DNA from: Gorsachius magnificus
Taxonomy: Eukaryota; Chordata; Aves; Pelecaniformes; Ardeidae
Direction: 5' to 3'
Assembly: GCA_034008185.1 (NCBI GenBank)
Contig: CM067084.1
Coordinates: 12,791,385 to 12,855,384, forward strand
Length of the DNA stretch: 64,000 bases
Shown here: one piece after another, positions 24,830 through 38,344 of the stretch
How positions within the stretch are numbered: position 1 is the stretch's first letter
Layout of the letters: each line of letters starts with the position of its first letter
Notes under the pieces: model-generated
Database searches by the model: none
What the model was told of the DNA's origin: nothing
The model's input: the letters and a program-made list of their open reading frames with translations, nothing else
Made by a program: the position numbers and the translations under genes

Positions 24830-27800
24830 TTTTTACTCACACACACATACTACTCCCTAATTTTTTCTCTGATTTAGTATTTATTAATTCTAATTTAAGG
24901 CTACAAAGGGAAATATAACATTCTTATTTCCCCCTTTTCTCCTTTCATTGGGAGAGTCATCCAGATAAATCACAAATACAATGTTTATTAAGCAGCTTTG
25001 ATTCTGAAGAGCAACAGTTTTACATTTTGACACCCCTGAACACAGTAATTGCTAAACTGTAGAGCAACAACTGGGCAGCACTACCCACACCATGAAAAAG
25101 AATGAGGTCTTACTCAGCTTTATTAGAGGGCCTAAGGAAAATATTTTTTAGGGAACTTCTAATTTCTCCACAGGGTGATAAGGGTCCCAGTTTTTAAGAA
25201 ACAAAAAAACCTGCATTGCCTGTAATCTTAAGAGAGATTTTTTTCCCCCATCTGTCTGTAAGCTCAGAAAACTTAATAAGTTGCATTGACACTTCTAGGA
25301 TACACTTCTGTGATTCTTGGAATCCTAGATAATTTAAATCCGATGCAAACACATTAAATCTGTGCCATCTATTATCTTGCATTTTTAATTACCTTCTTGC
25401 ATGTGTTAAAATGAATGGCACTTTAGGGACTACTTAAAATTGGCCGCTCCATTTCTAATGTATGGTAGAATAATACATTTTAAAAGCCTATGAGTATGTC
25501 AAAGTCCAGTATTACACAGACCATACATTTAAATAAAGGGTACATTTTTATGAAAATCAATGTCTGTCCCACCGCCCAATATTAAAAATATGTAGTTTAT
25601 AATGAACTTTCTTTTTCAATGTCAGATTTTTTTTTTTTTTTTAATATATTTCTCCAGCTCAGATACTGGCTGAAAGAACCAACTGTACTATTGCTGCTGT
25701 GCCTAATAACAACAGCAGATAACACTTTCAGGAAAAGGCATTTGATTAGTCATTAATGAGAACTGGCTCATAAGTCTTGATCTTTGAAGTCTAAAAATTC
25801 TGTGAGGTTTAAAAGCATAGGACAACTTCCAAAAAATCATTAAATGTGAATGCACATTTTGACTTCGCAATAGTTAAGCGCACTGTTAAGTGTTATCACG
25901 CCAGTGGCACTAACAAGTCTAGCAGAAGCTATTGATGTGCATGTAGTTAAGCACGTGCTTAAAAGCACTGAATCATGGCCCAGATGTGGAATCCACGTAT
26001 GTGTGCTGCTGCTTTGACAAATTATGCTGTTAATAATTCAAGAGATTTTTTTCCAGTGGTTTTCAGCAGAAAACAAAAAATCCACCATTTTTCGAGAAGT
26101 CTGAATTCCTTTATCTCCCATATTCCACTGGACTACACGACTGCAAGTGTTCTACACATCATAGAACAGTAAAAACCTAATAGGATCTATACTTACACCA
26201 ACCTCCTTTGCTGTTAAGCCATGACTGTTCTCTATATATTAAAGTGCACCTAAAAGAGCGCTTTTCTTGTTTTGGATATTACGCTGTTACGCCTGTTTGT
26301 ATTTCAGCAATGGAAGTTGTTTGAAATTACAGAAACTCTGACACTAACTTTCTTGATCAATGTACCTTTCTAAATATTTTTAATAGATTAAGTGAAATAA
26401 ATGAAATTGCATTGAAATAAATGCCCTTTGATGCAGCAATCATATCAGGCATTCTTTAGAACAGGATCACATTATTATCTGAAGATACATTTCCCTGTTA
26501 TTGCCACTGCTATTTAGCTCCTGTCCTCCATCCTGTTTAATTGTTTCAGAGTTTGAATATGTGTCTGAAGAAAAATGAAGGTTCTTAATCCTTTCTGTGG
26601 CAGCTCATTGTTTCAAAACTTTTTTAAATGCGACACTCCAAGACTTGGTGAGAGCCAAGAATTTTCTGAGCTCTGCCAAAATGAGTATTATGAAAAAGGA
26701 AGAAAGGTGACTGATACCCAGCCAAAAGCAATATTATTAAAGAAATCTTTATAGACCTGACTAGCCAATTCATCCTCTTCTGGAGACTCTAGCCTTATTC
26801 CACCCTGGCAGAGCCTCCTACCTGACCGCACGTTGTTCTTTGGTCCGCATCCAAACCCTGCTGATGATCACAGGAGCCTCTCCAGGGAGCTGAGTGCACT
26901 TTGGATCGCTGCATAAAAACACCAGTTAGACAATTTTAAAGGCTTGCTGAGTAAGCCATTACCTTCAGAAATGAATTTGTGCCTGAAGATTTCAGACGCT
27001 AACGAACCATTCTTTTATACTTTAAGACAGTAAGGATATAGCTTGTCCCGTCCTGCCTTTCACATTCAAAGTATTCTGCCATTTAGTTTTATTGATATGA
27101 AGAATGGAAGGTCAGGGTGAAAATGCTTTGAAAAATGGGAATAGTTGGATCCAAAATAGAAATGAAGCTGGTCACCAGTAAGATCTTCTGCAAAACCCAT
27201 CCTTAAAAGCCAGAAGTGAAACTAAGTTTGTTACTTTGCCTTGAAATGCAGACCATATGCCTGGAAAAAAATATCTGTCTTATTGTTATTAAATATAACT
27301 TCAAATAGACTTCCTGAAATCTTTGATACCATATTTGAAAGCAGTAAATTGAAAATATATACTCTATATCGGTGATCTATTTCTAAAGTAGGAAGCATAC
27401 AGTGATATCTGATTGTGCTATTTATAATTCTGGGAGTGTTGCTGCTTTAGCGTCTCAAAATGTGGAACAGACAACCCAGGAGATTATTAAACTCTTGGAT
27501 TTGAGACATTCCTGTGAACTTTAGGCAGCCAGCCAGAACTAGAGCAAGCAAATGGTAAAATGTTAGGCGTTTTCTAATTGCCTTAAAAACATTTGTAACC
27601 ACATAGTTAAAGGAGAATCAATGTTCACTCTCTTGTGCTATTACAGAAGAACTTTCTGTAGTAGAAGCATCCTTATGCTGATCTGCCCTGGGAGATACAC
27701 AAAGGTCTTTTGTATAACCATTTTTTTTTTTTTTTTGAGCAAGTTACTTGTCATATATTAGCTTCCTTTGACATCGCACAAAACTATGCCATGGACCTAC

Positions 27801-28611
27801 CATGTTTTATGTAACAAAAATCCCCTCTTATATTCACAAAGCCTGACACGTGTTTTCGCAGTGGTTCCGCTAGCCTCTGCCTCAGGGTTAGACCATCTCA
27901 GCCCAATTCCCAAACAAGATTTCTACCCCAGTGAGTGACAAGTTGCCAGGCTCACTGCTTTCCTCAGACAGGCTGTCTTAAACGGCGAGTGAAAGGAGGA
28001 GGTCACATCCTGTTGCAAGGGGGGAAAGGAAGCTTCTATAGTATGGGATTTTTTTGTAACAAAAAAGCCTCCCACACTCCTCACTCCCTGGCTAGTGTAA
28101 TCTGCTCAGATAGTACAGAAGTGTCCAGACCTCTTACCTTAGCTGATATAGCCAAACCAGACTGAGACAGGTCAGTAGTTCCTCCAAAGGAAATAGCAAA
28201 ATATTCTTAAAGCATAAATATCCTTTCAATAGCAGTCCATTTATTTGCAGATGTAGTTTTTATCTTGTCTTGTCTCAAAATACTAGAATATGGGTATTAC
28301 AGGCTCTTGCAACCTTTGTTTCTCCCATTGTACTGTACAGTCATGAGATTTCTCAGATATTGTGATGTTAAACAATTCTATATGCCATTATTTCAAAGGT
28401 AGGTGAATGCAAATAAAGTGTAAAACCATGAGTGTGCTATTAGCCCATTCTAAACGCTTGCCTTATTTAGCAACAGAAGGAATGGATCTGAGTGAACGGC
28501 TTGCGCTGTGATCCTCCCTTTTTTTTTTTGAAGCAAACAAGAGTTCTATTTATTCCCATAATAAATCTATATAATACTATTTCAGGATAGGATCTTCAAA
28601 TGCAGCCTGCA

Positions 28612-28630
28612 CTGTTCCTTTCAGGAACAG
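28612..28630. repeat. Perfect 8-bp inverted repeat with 3-nt loop
   Basis: CTGTTCCT-TTC-AGGAACAG can form a short hairpin. It also contains a TTCC/GGAA pair resembling binding sites of dimeric transcription factors. It may be fortuitous in a window this long. Confidence 0.6.
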
Positions 28631-30596
28631 TTTACACCCACCTAGAGATTTTATTCATGGATATTTCACAACCACGTTGTAGGTTTTAACAGACAACTCA
28701 CTTCACACATCAGAGTAAGAGAACTGCCAGATACGTTCTGAAGTCAGCAAATGAGTCCAGGTTCAAGCTCAGATGAAATGCATTGCTTAAGACAGACACC
28801 CTGACATCTTGCAAATCCAGACTAAGTATGCTAGTTTGGTCAAAATAATTACTGCATTAACCTTAAATCCCCAGTTGAGCCTGAACAGAATCTCTCCTGA
28901 GAACAGTTAGTCAGGGAATCAGTGGGGGGAAAAGGGAAAGGGAGGAAAGGGTGGGCTGACTGGGGAGGTCATCAGGAAGAATGAAAAATTAATCTTCCTT
29001 AGGCATGAATATAAATGCTACCAGGAACTTGCCCTGCCAGAGTGAAGCGAAGCCTTCTCTCCCTTCCCTACACTGACTGCAAAATGCTGCAGGAAGTTTG
29101 TAACGTAGAACCAGACAAGACCTTACGCTTTCCCGCTCTTTCCACAGTTGCCATTTTCCTGCCCTGTCGTTCAGCTGAAGCTGCAAGTCTTAGCTGGTGC
29201 GGGAAGCCGCAGCCTCTCGTCTGCTTCCCTGAGGGGTGGTCAGCCTTACCGTATACTTTTGCTGCCTCCTAACACCTTGTGTAGTCCTCAAGGCCCTGCT
29301 ATGGTCCAAGCACCCATTCATCAGAGAGCTACCCTAAAAGATTTACTGGGCTTTTCCAAGTTATGAAGCTGGAATTCTTTGACTGCTACTGCACCCACAC
29401 TGACAAAGTCCCATCTCTACAGTTCTCCACAGACAACACCCAGATCGTGGCAGTTTCGGGGGCTATAACCTCTTCATCTTTATGGGCTGAGGTGTCCTGG
29501 CCAGAGACACTGAGAATGCTAAATAACGTACAGTGTTTGTACTTAGATAAACAGTAAGAGATTCTTTAGAAAAATATTTTGAGCACTGGCTCAAAGAAGA
29601 GGCCACACAAATGTGTTCACTGACTCCAAGGCATGCTTTTCCCTGAAATCTCCAGCCCAGCTATTGACAAACAGTGGCTGGAGAACTGAGCACAGTCGGG
29701 TCCAGCTCAGCTGTGGAGCAGCCTGTAGTTAAGTTCATAAGAAACCAGTGAGGGCAACCGGGCAGAGGAGGCCGCGTCTGGTGAGAGGAATGGTTCCTCT
29801 GCAGGGCTGCTGCGAGCATCACGTGTGTGAGAGGAAACTGGCCCCCAATGAAAACTACAGAGGACAGCCTGAAAAAGCACTGGTGATACATTAATGACAT
29901 ACTGCTCCCTGCAGTTTCCGAGTACCTGACTTTCTCCTGAAGCTTTCTTCTTTGTTCTCACCTGACTTCTAAAAGGGTAAGGTGAGACCCAAACCGGGGT
30001 GGGCGAACAGCCCGGCTTTGCTCTCTAATGCATTGAAGCAGGTGCTGCAGGGTGCTGCTTGTTCCAAACTCAGCATCTCATTTGTTATAAACTAACACAA
30101 AGCTCCTCTGGGCATGCTGGACCCAAATAATGCCTTAAAACACTAAATGAATCAAGACAGCTTTAGTACATAGAATAGCGTTTTTACTTAAGGTGAAGAG
30201 ATGGAAAAGGTCTGACATTTAGTCTCACGTGACCTTTACCAAGGACAGTACAGAACATACAGGTTTTGCCTTAATAACTCACTGTAGCCAGGAGTCTTTG
30301 ACTTTGATAAAGGTCGCGCCGGTCCAAAATGTTGGGTTGTTTTCAGTTACCCTTATCTGAAATAAAAAACGTATTCTTATTAGTACAGTTGTCCTCATTT
30401 GTAGCATTACTAATGTCATTTAGTTCCAGAAGGAACTTTTTATGTTATTCTGTATCAAACACAGTCTTTTCTACTGTGCCTATTTAATTCTGCAAAGCTC
30501 TCTTCTCTGATCAAATACACTGCCCTCTGATCGGGGAGATCATGTGAACTGAGTAAACAGAAACAAATGGTGGAGCAGAGTACAAATGCCACGGCT

Positions 30597-30631
30597 CTTT
30601 TTTTTTTTTCTTTCTTTCTTTTTCTTTTTTT
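30597..30631. repeat. T/CTTT-rich polypyrimidine tract
   Basis: Thirteen Ts are followed by CTTT-type units and more Ts. This is simple low-complexity sequence. Confidence 0.9.
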
Positions 30632-31043
30632 AATAACTTATTCATTAAGCAATGGAACTAAATGGAAATGAGGGACATTTATGTGTGTAGTCACACTGTA
30701 GTTAAGATAATTGGGACCAGCTGTTACGCTCTTCTTTTTCTGGAAGAACGTAACATTGCACAGAGCTAGCACAGCAAGACAACAGACACAAGGAAGATGC
30801 TGAAGCACGTACTTGAAGCCTCAATAATTTTCAGCGTGGTTCTTTGAAAAGTTTCTCATTCTGGCCGTGAAAGCCATATTTTCAAGCTTATGTTCAGATT
30901 TTCATTTTCACCATGTAAATTCCACACCCTCCAACAACCATTTTTAATTCCTCCCCCCTCCCGCAGTGTTTACCCAAGACAGGCCACCTTGAATCAATTA
31001 CATACATAAGGGGCAGAAACAGAGTTTACTTTATTGTCTGCAG

Positions 31044-31216
31044 AGGAAAATCCTGTCTGGAAACCATTTATTTCTAGTACTGCCCTAGTATTGCACATTC
31101 TTCCCTTCAAAACTCATCTCGAGAGTAACTTGACAAAGCGTTTTGCTTACACAAGTTGCTGTGGCACAGGAAAAATACTCATTTGGAGACAGCCTGTCTG
31201 TTGTGACTGGGCAAAG
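31044..31216 (+). other. Low-confidence candidate exon with strong splice signals
   Basis: A 173-bp interval lies between a reasonable acceptor (TTTACTTTATTGTCTGCAG, ending 31043) and a consensus donor (CAAAG|GTAAGT, 31216/31217). One plus-strand frame is open throughout (it includes NPVWKPFISSTALVL and CDWAK at the end), but this frame also runs on past the donor to 31333. The peptide has no recognisable domain. It could be a non-coding RNA exon or chance; GTAAGT alone is expected many times in 64 kb. Confidence 0.13.
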
Positions 31217-34200
31217 GTAAGTAAATTAATTCAGACTGCCTCTTCTATCCCTACCTGGTCCTTGCAGCAAGCTGTGGCAAAAAGGGGAGATAACAACAAA
31301 AAGGGGTCGGTTTTCCCTTGTGATGGTAGTTAAGGGAAAGAAGAGGAGAAGCAGGTGAGCTGTGACTACAAGGCAGGACAGCGCAGCCAATTTAGAGCAA
31401 AATCCTGTTCTTGGTAAAGGAGAAAGTAGGAAAAAGGAATGGCCTGTGTCTCTAGTGCAACCTATTCCTGACTTCTTGGGTCATATATAGTGTCCACAGA
31501 CTGAGATCAATTCTTAAGGTAGGCCACGGTGCCTTACATAAGAAGCTCTGCAGAAGTTTTACAGTCAACTGCAAAGTATAAAGGATTCTTCCACCTATTA
31601 AATAATATACACACGAGAACAAACCTTTGTTTATGTCTACCTTTAGGGATGTTTGCTTCATTGACCTCCTTTGATGCCATCCTCTCAAGTCACAAATAAA
31701 AGTATTCCTACTGCTACTATGATCTTTATTCTGCTGTGGTGGCTGGAAGGAGACACTACTGGAGACAGTGAACTAGCCTAAAGGTAACTGCACAGGTCAA
31801 CCAGCACTAATGAAAGAAAGTGATTTGGCCTTCTAAAACGTTTAGGCTGCAGTACATCCTTGGACAAAAATCAGAACAACTTGCAGAAGATTTCCTACCC
31901 AAGGCACCTGGACATAAGTTCAGACTAATTTGAAATCACAGATCTGTTTTTCTCAAGAGATTCTGGGCAATTCAAGCTGGATCAGACCCCTCGGGCTATA
32001 AATGAAAGGGGAACCTGCTAAACAGTCTTTATTAGTGATCTTAAATCCATAAAATGGTTACTTTATACACCAATAGATAAAATAGCTTTGAGACTGATTT
32101 GATAGCACTTGCTTGGGAGATAGTTTCAACTCTACTATTGGAATTACCATAATTTCCAAGAAAAAAAAAAACAACCCAACATGATCTCTGTCAAGAGAAG
32201 GATCTAATATAGGCATGTTCATTTATGGACAAAGGATCAGAGACTCAGTTAAGCCTGAACTTAAGGAACCTTCAGCTGTCTCGTATCCTACTTCATGTGA
32301 GCTGACACCATGATTCTATCAAGCATAAACTTCCAAACTTCCTCAGATAAAACCATGGTCAACTCCAGAAATAGCATGTTTAAGGAGAATGCTTTTAGCT
32401 GAGGTTGTTTTGTTTCATAGAAAGAGCCTCATATGACTGCAATTATATTAATTATGTGAAGGTTATCATTTTGACCAGAAGAATGTGTATTGCATTACAT
32501 ATGCTTAGAAGAAATACATGGAATGGAATTTTTTCTTCTCCTTTTGCCAGAAAGATTTCCTTCACCTCTGAAGGCATCTCTATCTGCATCTTCCAATGAG
32601 GCTTTCAACATTCTGGTCCTTTATATCTTTTAGAAACAATATTTGACTGCTTCTGCCCTCAGCATTTATGTATGGACACTCGCGAAACCCTAGAGCTACA
32701 TTCAAACTCTACATTGGCTTTGCATTCCCACCCTACTGACCCTTAAACCCATCACATTGCTTCACTTTGCTTCTCTGGGATTGTTCAGGGATACAGATAT
32801 TCACTTTGGAAAATTTCTTAGAAGAAAATTAACAACACTCTGTGCTTTACATAATCCTACCAGTAGCTGGCACAGCATTAGAGGGGAAACAAAAGTACTC
32901 GGGAGCTGAGAAAGTAACAGTTTGTGGAAGATCCTGCATGGATCTTCCAACTAAAAGATGTAGATGCTCACTGTCGAACACACAGCCCGTCCCTACTCCC
33001 ACAACAGCAAGCACAAACGCCTTGCCATTTACTCCATGGAACTATTATTACTGTCCCAGGGGAAGAGCAAAAATAGCATCCCATTTTGCATCTGTTTTCC
33101 AGCTTTATGTTAGCAGAAATGCATGACACACGGGACGCAAAACAAGTCACACAAAAGAGCAGACAAAGTCAACCTCATTTTAAGGCCTTGATTCACTGAT
33201 TCTTAGTTCTCCTCAGCCTGGAGGAACAGTAGCCCTTAGGGAAAAGGTGCAGTTAACTAAGCCCGCGTTACCCAGTTTGAGTGGTTAATGTGTTATGGGG
33301 CTACTGGGCACCTCGTCACTGGCTTGGTAATTAGCACATCAAATGCGTGACAGTTGGCTGGTTGGTGACCATTCCTTTAGCAGTAGCTATCAAATGATCT
33401 CTCCTGATCTTCCTGAGAGCAATATCGGTACTTAAATGAGCCTGCATCAGTACAACTTCAAGGTACCATAATAAGCTCAGAGTCAGTGACATGCTAAGAA
33501 AGCGAGCAGACCAAATCCTGTAAGGACACGCACACCTACACCGTGCATGCATGTCTAAATACATAAGTATGCACCAAGTTGAAATACATATTCTGATTTT
33601 TTCCCCATTAAAAAACCCCCACCTACATGCCCTGCTCTTTCCACAGTTCGTATCCAGCATTCAGAAGAGACCGTGAGCTGGCACAGGCTAATTAAGAAGA
33701 AAGGATTGTATTTATGTGTAAATGATACTCTAAAAAGGAAATGGTATCAATAATGTAGCAGTAAAATACTTGACAGGAAATGGATTTTTGATGAAGTCAG
33801 TTTTTCAAAGTCTTTCTCCAGAAAAGAGAATAATGCTTTTAAATTGTTATTCACCCTGACCGCTGCTACTTGTTAACATTTTGCCCTTGGGAGAAAATAC
33901 AGCTTAGCGGTAGAAGGGCTCTATAATAAGCATCTTTATCTCCTCGGGATTCTCAGGCCCGTTGTTATTTTTCCTCCCTCCAGAGCTGTACTGTAAACTG
34001 CATACCACTTGGCCTGACTCACACGGGCCTGGGGAGGAAGACACGGAAGAGCGGGCTCTTTTCTCGTGAGAAGTTCAACATGGTGAAATTCCTCTGCCAT
34101 TTCAGCAGCTCCGAAGTCATTTTGCACCCAGCTTGACCTGGCAGATGTAACTCTTCTGCTCTCACTCCTTAATTTGTCTGCATTTGGCTCAGATTCATAG

Positions 34201-37200
34201 CTTTTTGGAGTGCCCAATGGCTTTCCTGGTTGGAGCTATAAAAAAAAAAGTCTCAGCCCACTCCAATATCAGCATAAGAGCGATATCGTAGGCATTCCTT
34301 GGAAGCGGCAGAAAGAAAGGGGCAGATGAGCTGACAGCCAGCATTCCTGTCCTGCCAGCTTGAAGGATGTTGCCCGCAGCCAGTCACCATATGTTTGGCT
34401 CCAAACTAGGGAGCAGAGAGGCCAGAACGATGCAGAGAATTCGGATGATTTGTTATCCGTCTCTCAAGGGAGACAGGGAGCTTTGAAGCTTGCAAGCATC
34501 ACCTGCAATCCCTGCCTTTCCTTTCCAAAGTGGCACGTCAGAGGACCGGCAACAGGCAGTTTCCTCTTAAACACTCTTAAAGGGTTTTGGTGGACAAATG
34601 TGACTGTTTCTAAAAGGGCCCTTATTCTAGGCTGCCTTCAAATACATTGCCACTCTTTGAATTTGCTCCTGTTTGTTTTAATTAGGTGAAGATTTTTAAC
34701 CTGCTCAGTTAAATAGAGGGAAGACACTTCCTAACAGTATACATACAAGCTGTGTATTTACAGCATGTAACAGGGTACACTTCAAATCCTTGACTTAATT
34801 TAGACCCAGCAAATCTCTATGGTGCAACAAAGCGATCAGTAGCAAAACAAGTCGGATCGGAAAGCACCAAAACAACAGCTTGCAGCACCAGGTTAAACAT
34901 TTACACTCTTTCAGACTGGAACCGGTTTGTGAACAGGGAAAACAGGGGTGTCTTCACGCCTTCACTGTCCTTCCATTTTGGATGTTGGAAACAGTCAGGG
35001 GAGTCTCCAAAAACAACAAAGAAGCCGAAGCTATGTAAATTAAAGATCTTGCTAGGCTACCAATTTTATGCCCGTGCCACGAGAGCCATCACGTTATATA
35101 AATGTACAAACTGATCAACCACAGTTACAAATGCTAGTTTTTTTTTCTTTGGTCCCTACATCAGTTTGTGCACCACCTCATCTTCCATGTTGGGTAGACA
35201 TAGACCTGAACGCCAAGGCAAAAAATTTTACACGTGCAGAGGAAAACTGAGGAAGGATAAGAAAAGAGAAAATCAGATTACGGGTCACCCGTGACCTTCC
35301 AGCACCTACTGCAAAGGCAGGTGGGATTCGTAGGCAGCCTGGGAACAACGTCAGTGCACTCGGCTGAATCACTGACATACTGACCGCGGGTGCTCAGAGC
35401 AAAGCCAGGCCATGCTCCCAGAGAAGAGTGCTCACCCAAAGTAGATGCACACAGGAAATGTTAATACTAAGCCAATATTCACGAAGTCATCATCACCTCC
35501 TGCTGTATCTGGCAGGCTGTAGTTCCATGTACCAGTGCTGCCACGGCTCCAATGTGCTGATAACCCATGCTCTTCTCAAACACTTCTGCAGCACTGCTGG
35601 TTGCTACAAACATGCATATATTTTGGTTACTAGCACATGACCTTAGAGAGTTTATTAATGGAAAACATTGCAGTTTGAAGAGGAAAAGAGTTTTAGCCCA
35701 GAGCGGGCTGTCATTGGATGACTGCTCCATTCCGGAGGTCAGCGAGTAAAGCAGCATGAAGTTAGCTAAAGGTGACCTAGAAAGGAAGAGAAAAAACGCA
35801 GGATTTGTGTTCTTTATGGCTTTGTTATGGCATACAAGAACTACATGAAAGGCTTTTTTCTATTTTTGGAGGGATTTTTTTCCTATGTAATTTCTCATAG
35901 TACAAATCTAGGTATAAGTTGTGGGTGGCAATAACATTCTCGACATAAATATGCCCACCTAAATAATTCTAAGCAATTTATATAGTTAGTCTAACAGGCG
36001 TCTGGACCTCAGAGTTGACAGCTTGCTATTTTGTTTTTGGGGGGGGTTAACAACTAGGTGTAAAGTTCCAGTTCTAAAGCTGTAATAACATGCAGACTAC
36101 ACAGAATCATCAAGGTTACACAAAGATACTAGTTTAGAAAATGTCTGTGGCAACAGAACACAGCCTTTTCACAATAAAGCAGCTGTGACTGTTTTTGAAG
36201 GGGATTTGATAGCGAACATAAAATATTCAACTTTGGTTTATTTGTGTGTCTGTAATTTCACTCTATGCACTTTCTCCTGAACGGGTATTAGGCCTTGCGT
36301 GGAATCACATTCAGTGGGGCAGGGGTATGGTGTTTTGCTGGGACAAAATGCTATGCATTAGGGAGTTGTTTAGGCCCCAACAGATTGTTGCTTTGAACCA
36401 CCATTCCCCTCTCCTTCAGCTAAAGGATAAACTCGTAAAGGCTGCAAAACAGCAAGGAACAACAAGGCAGAGTCTCAGGTCAAGGAATGAGAAGGGAGAT
36501 GAGCAAGCCTGGTCCTAACTTGGCTTAGCCACCATCCACACTAATTACTTCAATCGGCAAATAAACCCCAAATCTAGCTTTCAAAAGCAAGACAAAATCT
36601 GTAATCCCTTTCAGGTTAAAGAAACAATGTGTTAATACTAAGGGAAAAGACCAAGAGTCAAAGTATTCCCAAAGTAAAACTCAAGTACTCTGGAACCGTG
36701 TGAATAAAGAAAAGGCAAAAAAGGAAAAAAAAAAGTCATCTTAAAAATAGGACAAAGACCTTTGACAAACAACTGTTAAAATATGGGGGAAAAAAAATAA
36801 ATTTTGAGTGTGCCACATTCTGTGATCTAGAAGACTAAAATAACATTTGGAGAGTCATGAATCAATATGAAATATTTTGGAATTGTTGGCTTTCTCCCAG
36901 ACACATCCCTAAAGACATATTGTGGGAACATTCTCTGCACAAAGTATTCTAGCTGCAATACAGTTGGTAGCTTCCCATGAAGTTGTAGTTCCACTGTTAC
37001 TGTAAATACAGTATGTTAAACAAATCAAAAAGAAAGCCACACTTCCAAGAACACAAAGACAATATACCGTAAGAATACTCAAACCCAGCTGTCCCTGCTT
37101 GTTTGAGGTTTAAAAGAGCAAATATTCAGAAATTCACACGTACAGCGGCATCTCCAACTTGAATGCACAACTGCCACAGCCAGCATCATACGCATGGACT

Positions 37201-37446
37201 TGTGCTTAATCAGGTAATTTAGTGCTTTTGGGGAGGTAAGCACCATTTAAGAGAAAGACTCCGTGACCAGCAAACTGGGTTAACATGAGATGCTGTATTT
37301 TATGTGACATGAAATCCACTTCCTGTTTTAGAAAGCTTCTCTCCTCCCTTTTTCCTTCAGCGCACAGCTCCTATCTCCCTCCCCACCCCTATTTTTAAGC
37401 CTGTTTTCAGTTACTTCTCTCTAATCTCCCCCCCAACCGCCCATAG
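31217..37446. other. Unique-looking DNA, no supported gene
   Basis: No gene or transposon is recognised. Open frames up to 109 codons (33331-33660 minus, 34360-34689 plus) carry no family motif. A long pyrimidine-rich segment at about 37320-37446 leads into the next candidate exon. Confidence 0.5.
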
Positions 37447-37543
37447 GCAGCATCCAAAGGCACTACAGGAATTTGCCAGTGTTGAGTCTTTAAAAGCAGG
37501 CAAAATGAGTAAGTCTGGAGCCGGAGGTCAGAAAACTAGTTAT
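37447..37543 (+). other. Candidate small coding exon
   Basis: A long pyrimidine-rich run ending CCGCCCATAG at 37446 is followed by 97 bp that are open in one plus-strand frame, and then by GTGAGT at 37544. The translated part reads ALQEFASVESLKAG, then KMSKSGAGGQKTSY. The other two frames each have a stop within the first half. It would be entered after two bases of a codon and leave at a codon boundary. An internal ATG (37505) in a fair context could alternatively make this the first coding exon. Against it: the exon side of the donor (TAT) is weak, the frame continues nine codons into the presumed intron, and no protein family was recognised. Confidence 0.25.
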
Positions 37544-37800
37544 GTGAGTAAACTCTTATTTACAAAAATAGTCTAAAATGATGCAGAATAGTTTCCCAGT
37601 CCAGCAAGGCAAAACATATGTTCCTTCTGCTGCTGTCCATCGTTTCACAAGCGTGGCTGCCACTTTGGCTTACGCTCAGTAATACCTTACTCCCCAGGTA
37701 GTCCTATGGCAAACTGTGAGACAACACGGGGAACAGCATTCTCAGTATTAACAGCAGCAGCAAGGCTGTCCCTTTTGTCAATCATCTATAATCTGTGCTT

Positions 37801-38220
37801 TTATTAAAAATAGTTTGAAGAGCTGATACGTCTGCTGACAGTTTCCAGCCCTGGTGCAGCAACGCATTTGGTTGTAAAGGGATTTAGTGCTCCAAACGCT
37901 GCGACAAATCTTGTAACTGCCCAATTATCACTTGATGGCCACCACTCTCCAGCACCCTAGGGGCCATGTCATTGAAGATAAGCTCTGTTTATGTTAACTT
38001 GGTGTCAGGATGTACAGCATATGTCTATGAAGCTGGATGAGTGCCCTTTTGCAGGATGTTCTGTACTTCGCATTGTGCAGCCAAGAGCCCTGAAGGTGTT
38101 GAAAAAGAAGAAAAGGCCTTTCATAGAGCTTAATCCAATTAAAGCACATTAATGAAGGTTAGGATCATCTGTCACGTTATCCAGACACATCCTTTCATGC
38201 ATCATCATCTGATTACAAAG
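37801..38220. promoter_or_regulatory. Possible conserved non-coding element cluster
   Basis: Two segments (37815-37995 and 38118-38220) have balanced, high-complexity sequence with no long open frame. The second holds clustered homeodomain-type cores: TAATCC (38131), CAATTAAA (38136), CATTAATGA (38147) and GATTA (38211). This resembles developmental enhancers in vertebrates, but conservation cannot be tested here, so it is only a suggestion. Confidence 0.2.
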
Positions 38221-38312
38221 TCTGATTTTCTTTTAAGGCTTTTCATCTTCACCAGGCAAAAGTGAAGGGAAATTCAACACTTCAAATACTGGAGGCTTAG
38301 ATGGGATTTCTG

Positions 38313-38344
38313 TTTTTTCTTTTTTTTTCCCCCCCCCCCCCCCT
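38313..38344. repeat. T-run followed by C15 polypyrimidine tract
   Basis: T-rich sequence (TTTTTTCTTTTTTTT) runs directly into fifteen Cs (38329-38343). The complementary strand is a purine tract capable of triplex or G-run structures. Its length is likely unstable. Confidence 0.9.

Larger units (their letters stand above)
24326..31043. other. Unique-looking DNA, no supported gene
   Basis: No gene or transposon is recognised. It contains a CA/C tract (24809-24829), T runs at 25627-25642 and 27721-27736, and a CTTT-rich tract at 30597-30631. All open frames are 99 codons or fewer and overlap frames on other strands. A perfect short inverted repeat sits at 28612-28630. Confidence 0.5.

Noticed and set aside
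26160..26230. ATCATAGAACAG... resembling a CR1 3' end
   Set aside because: Only a few bases match the terminal octamer and the following sequence does not follow the CR1 order.
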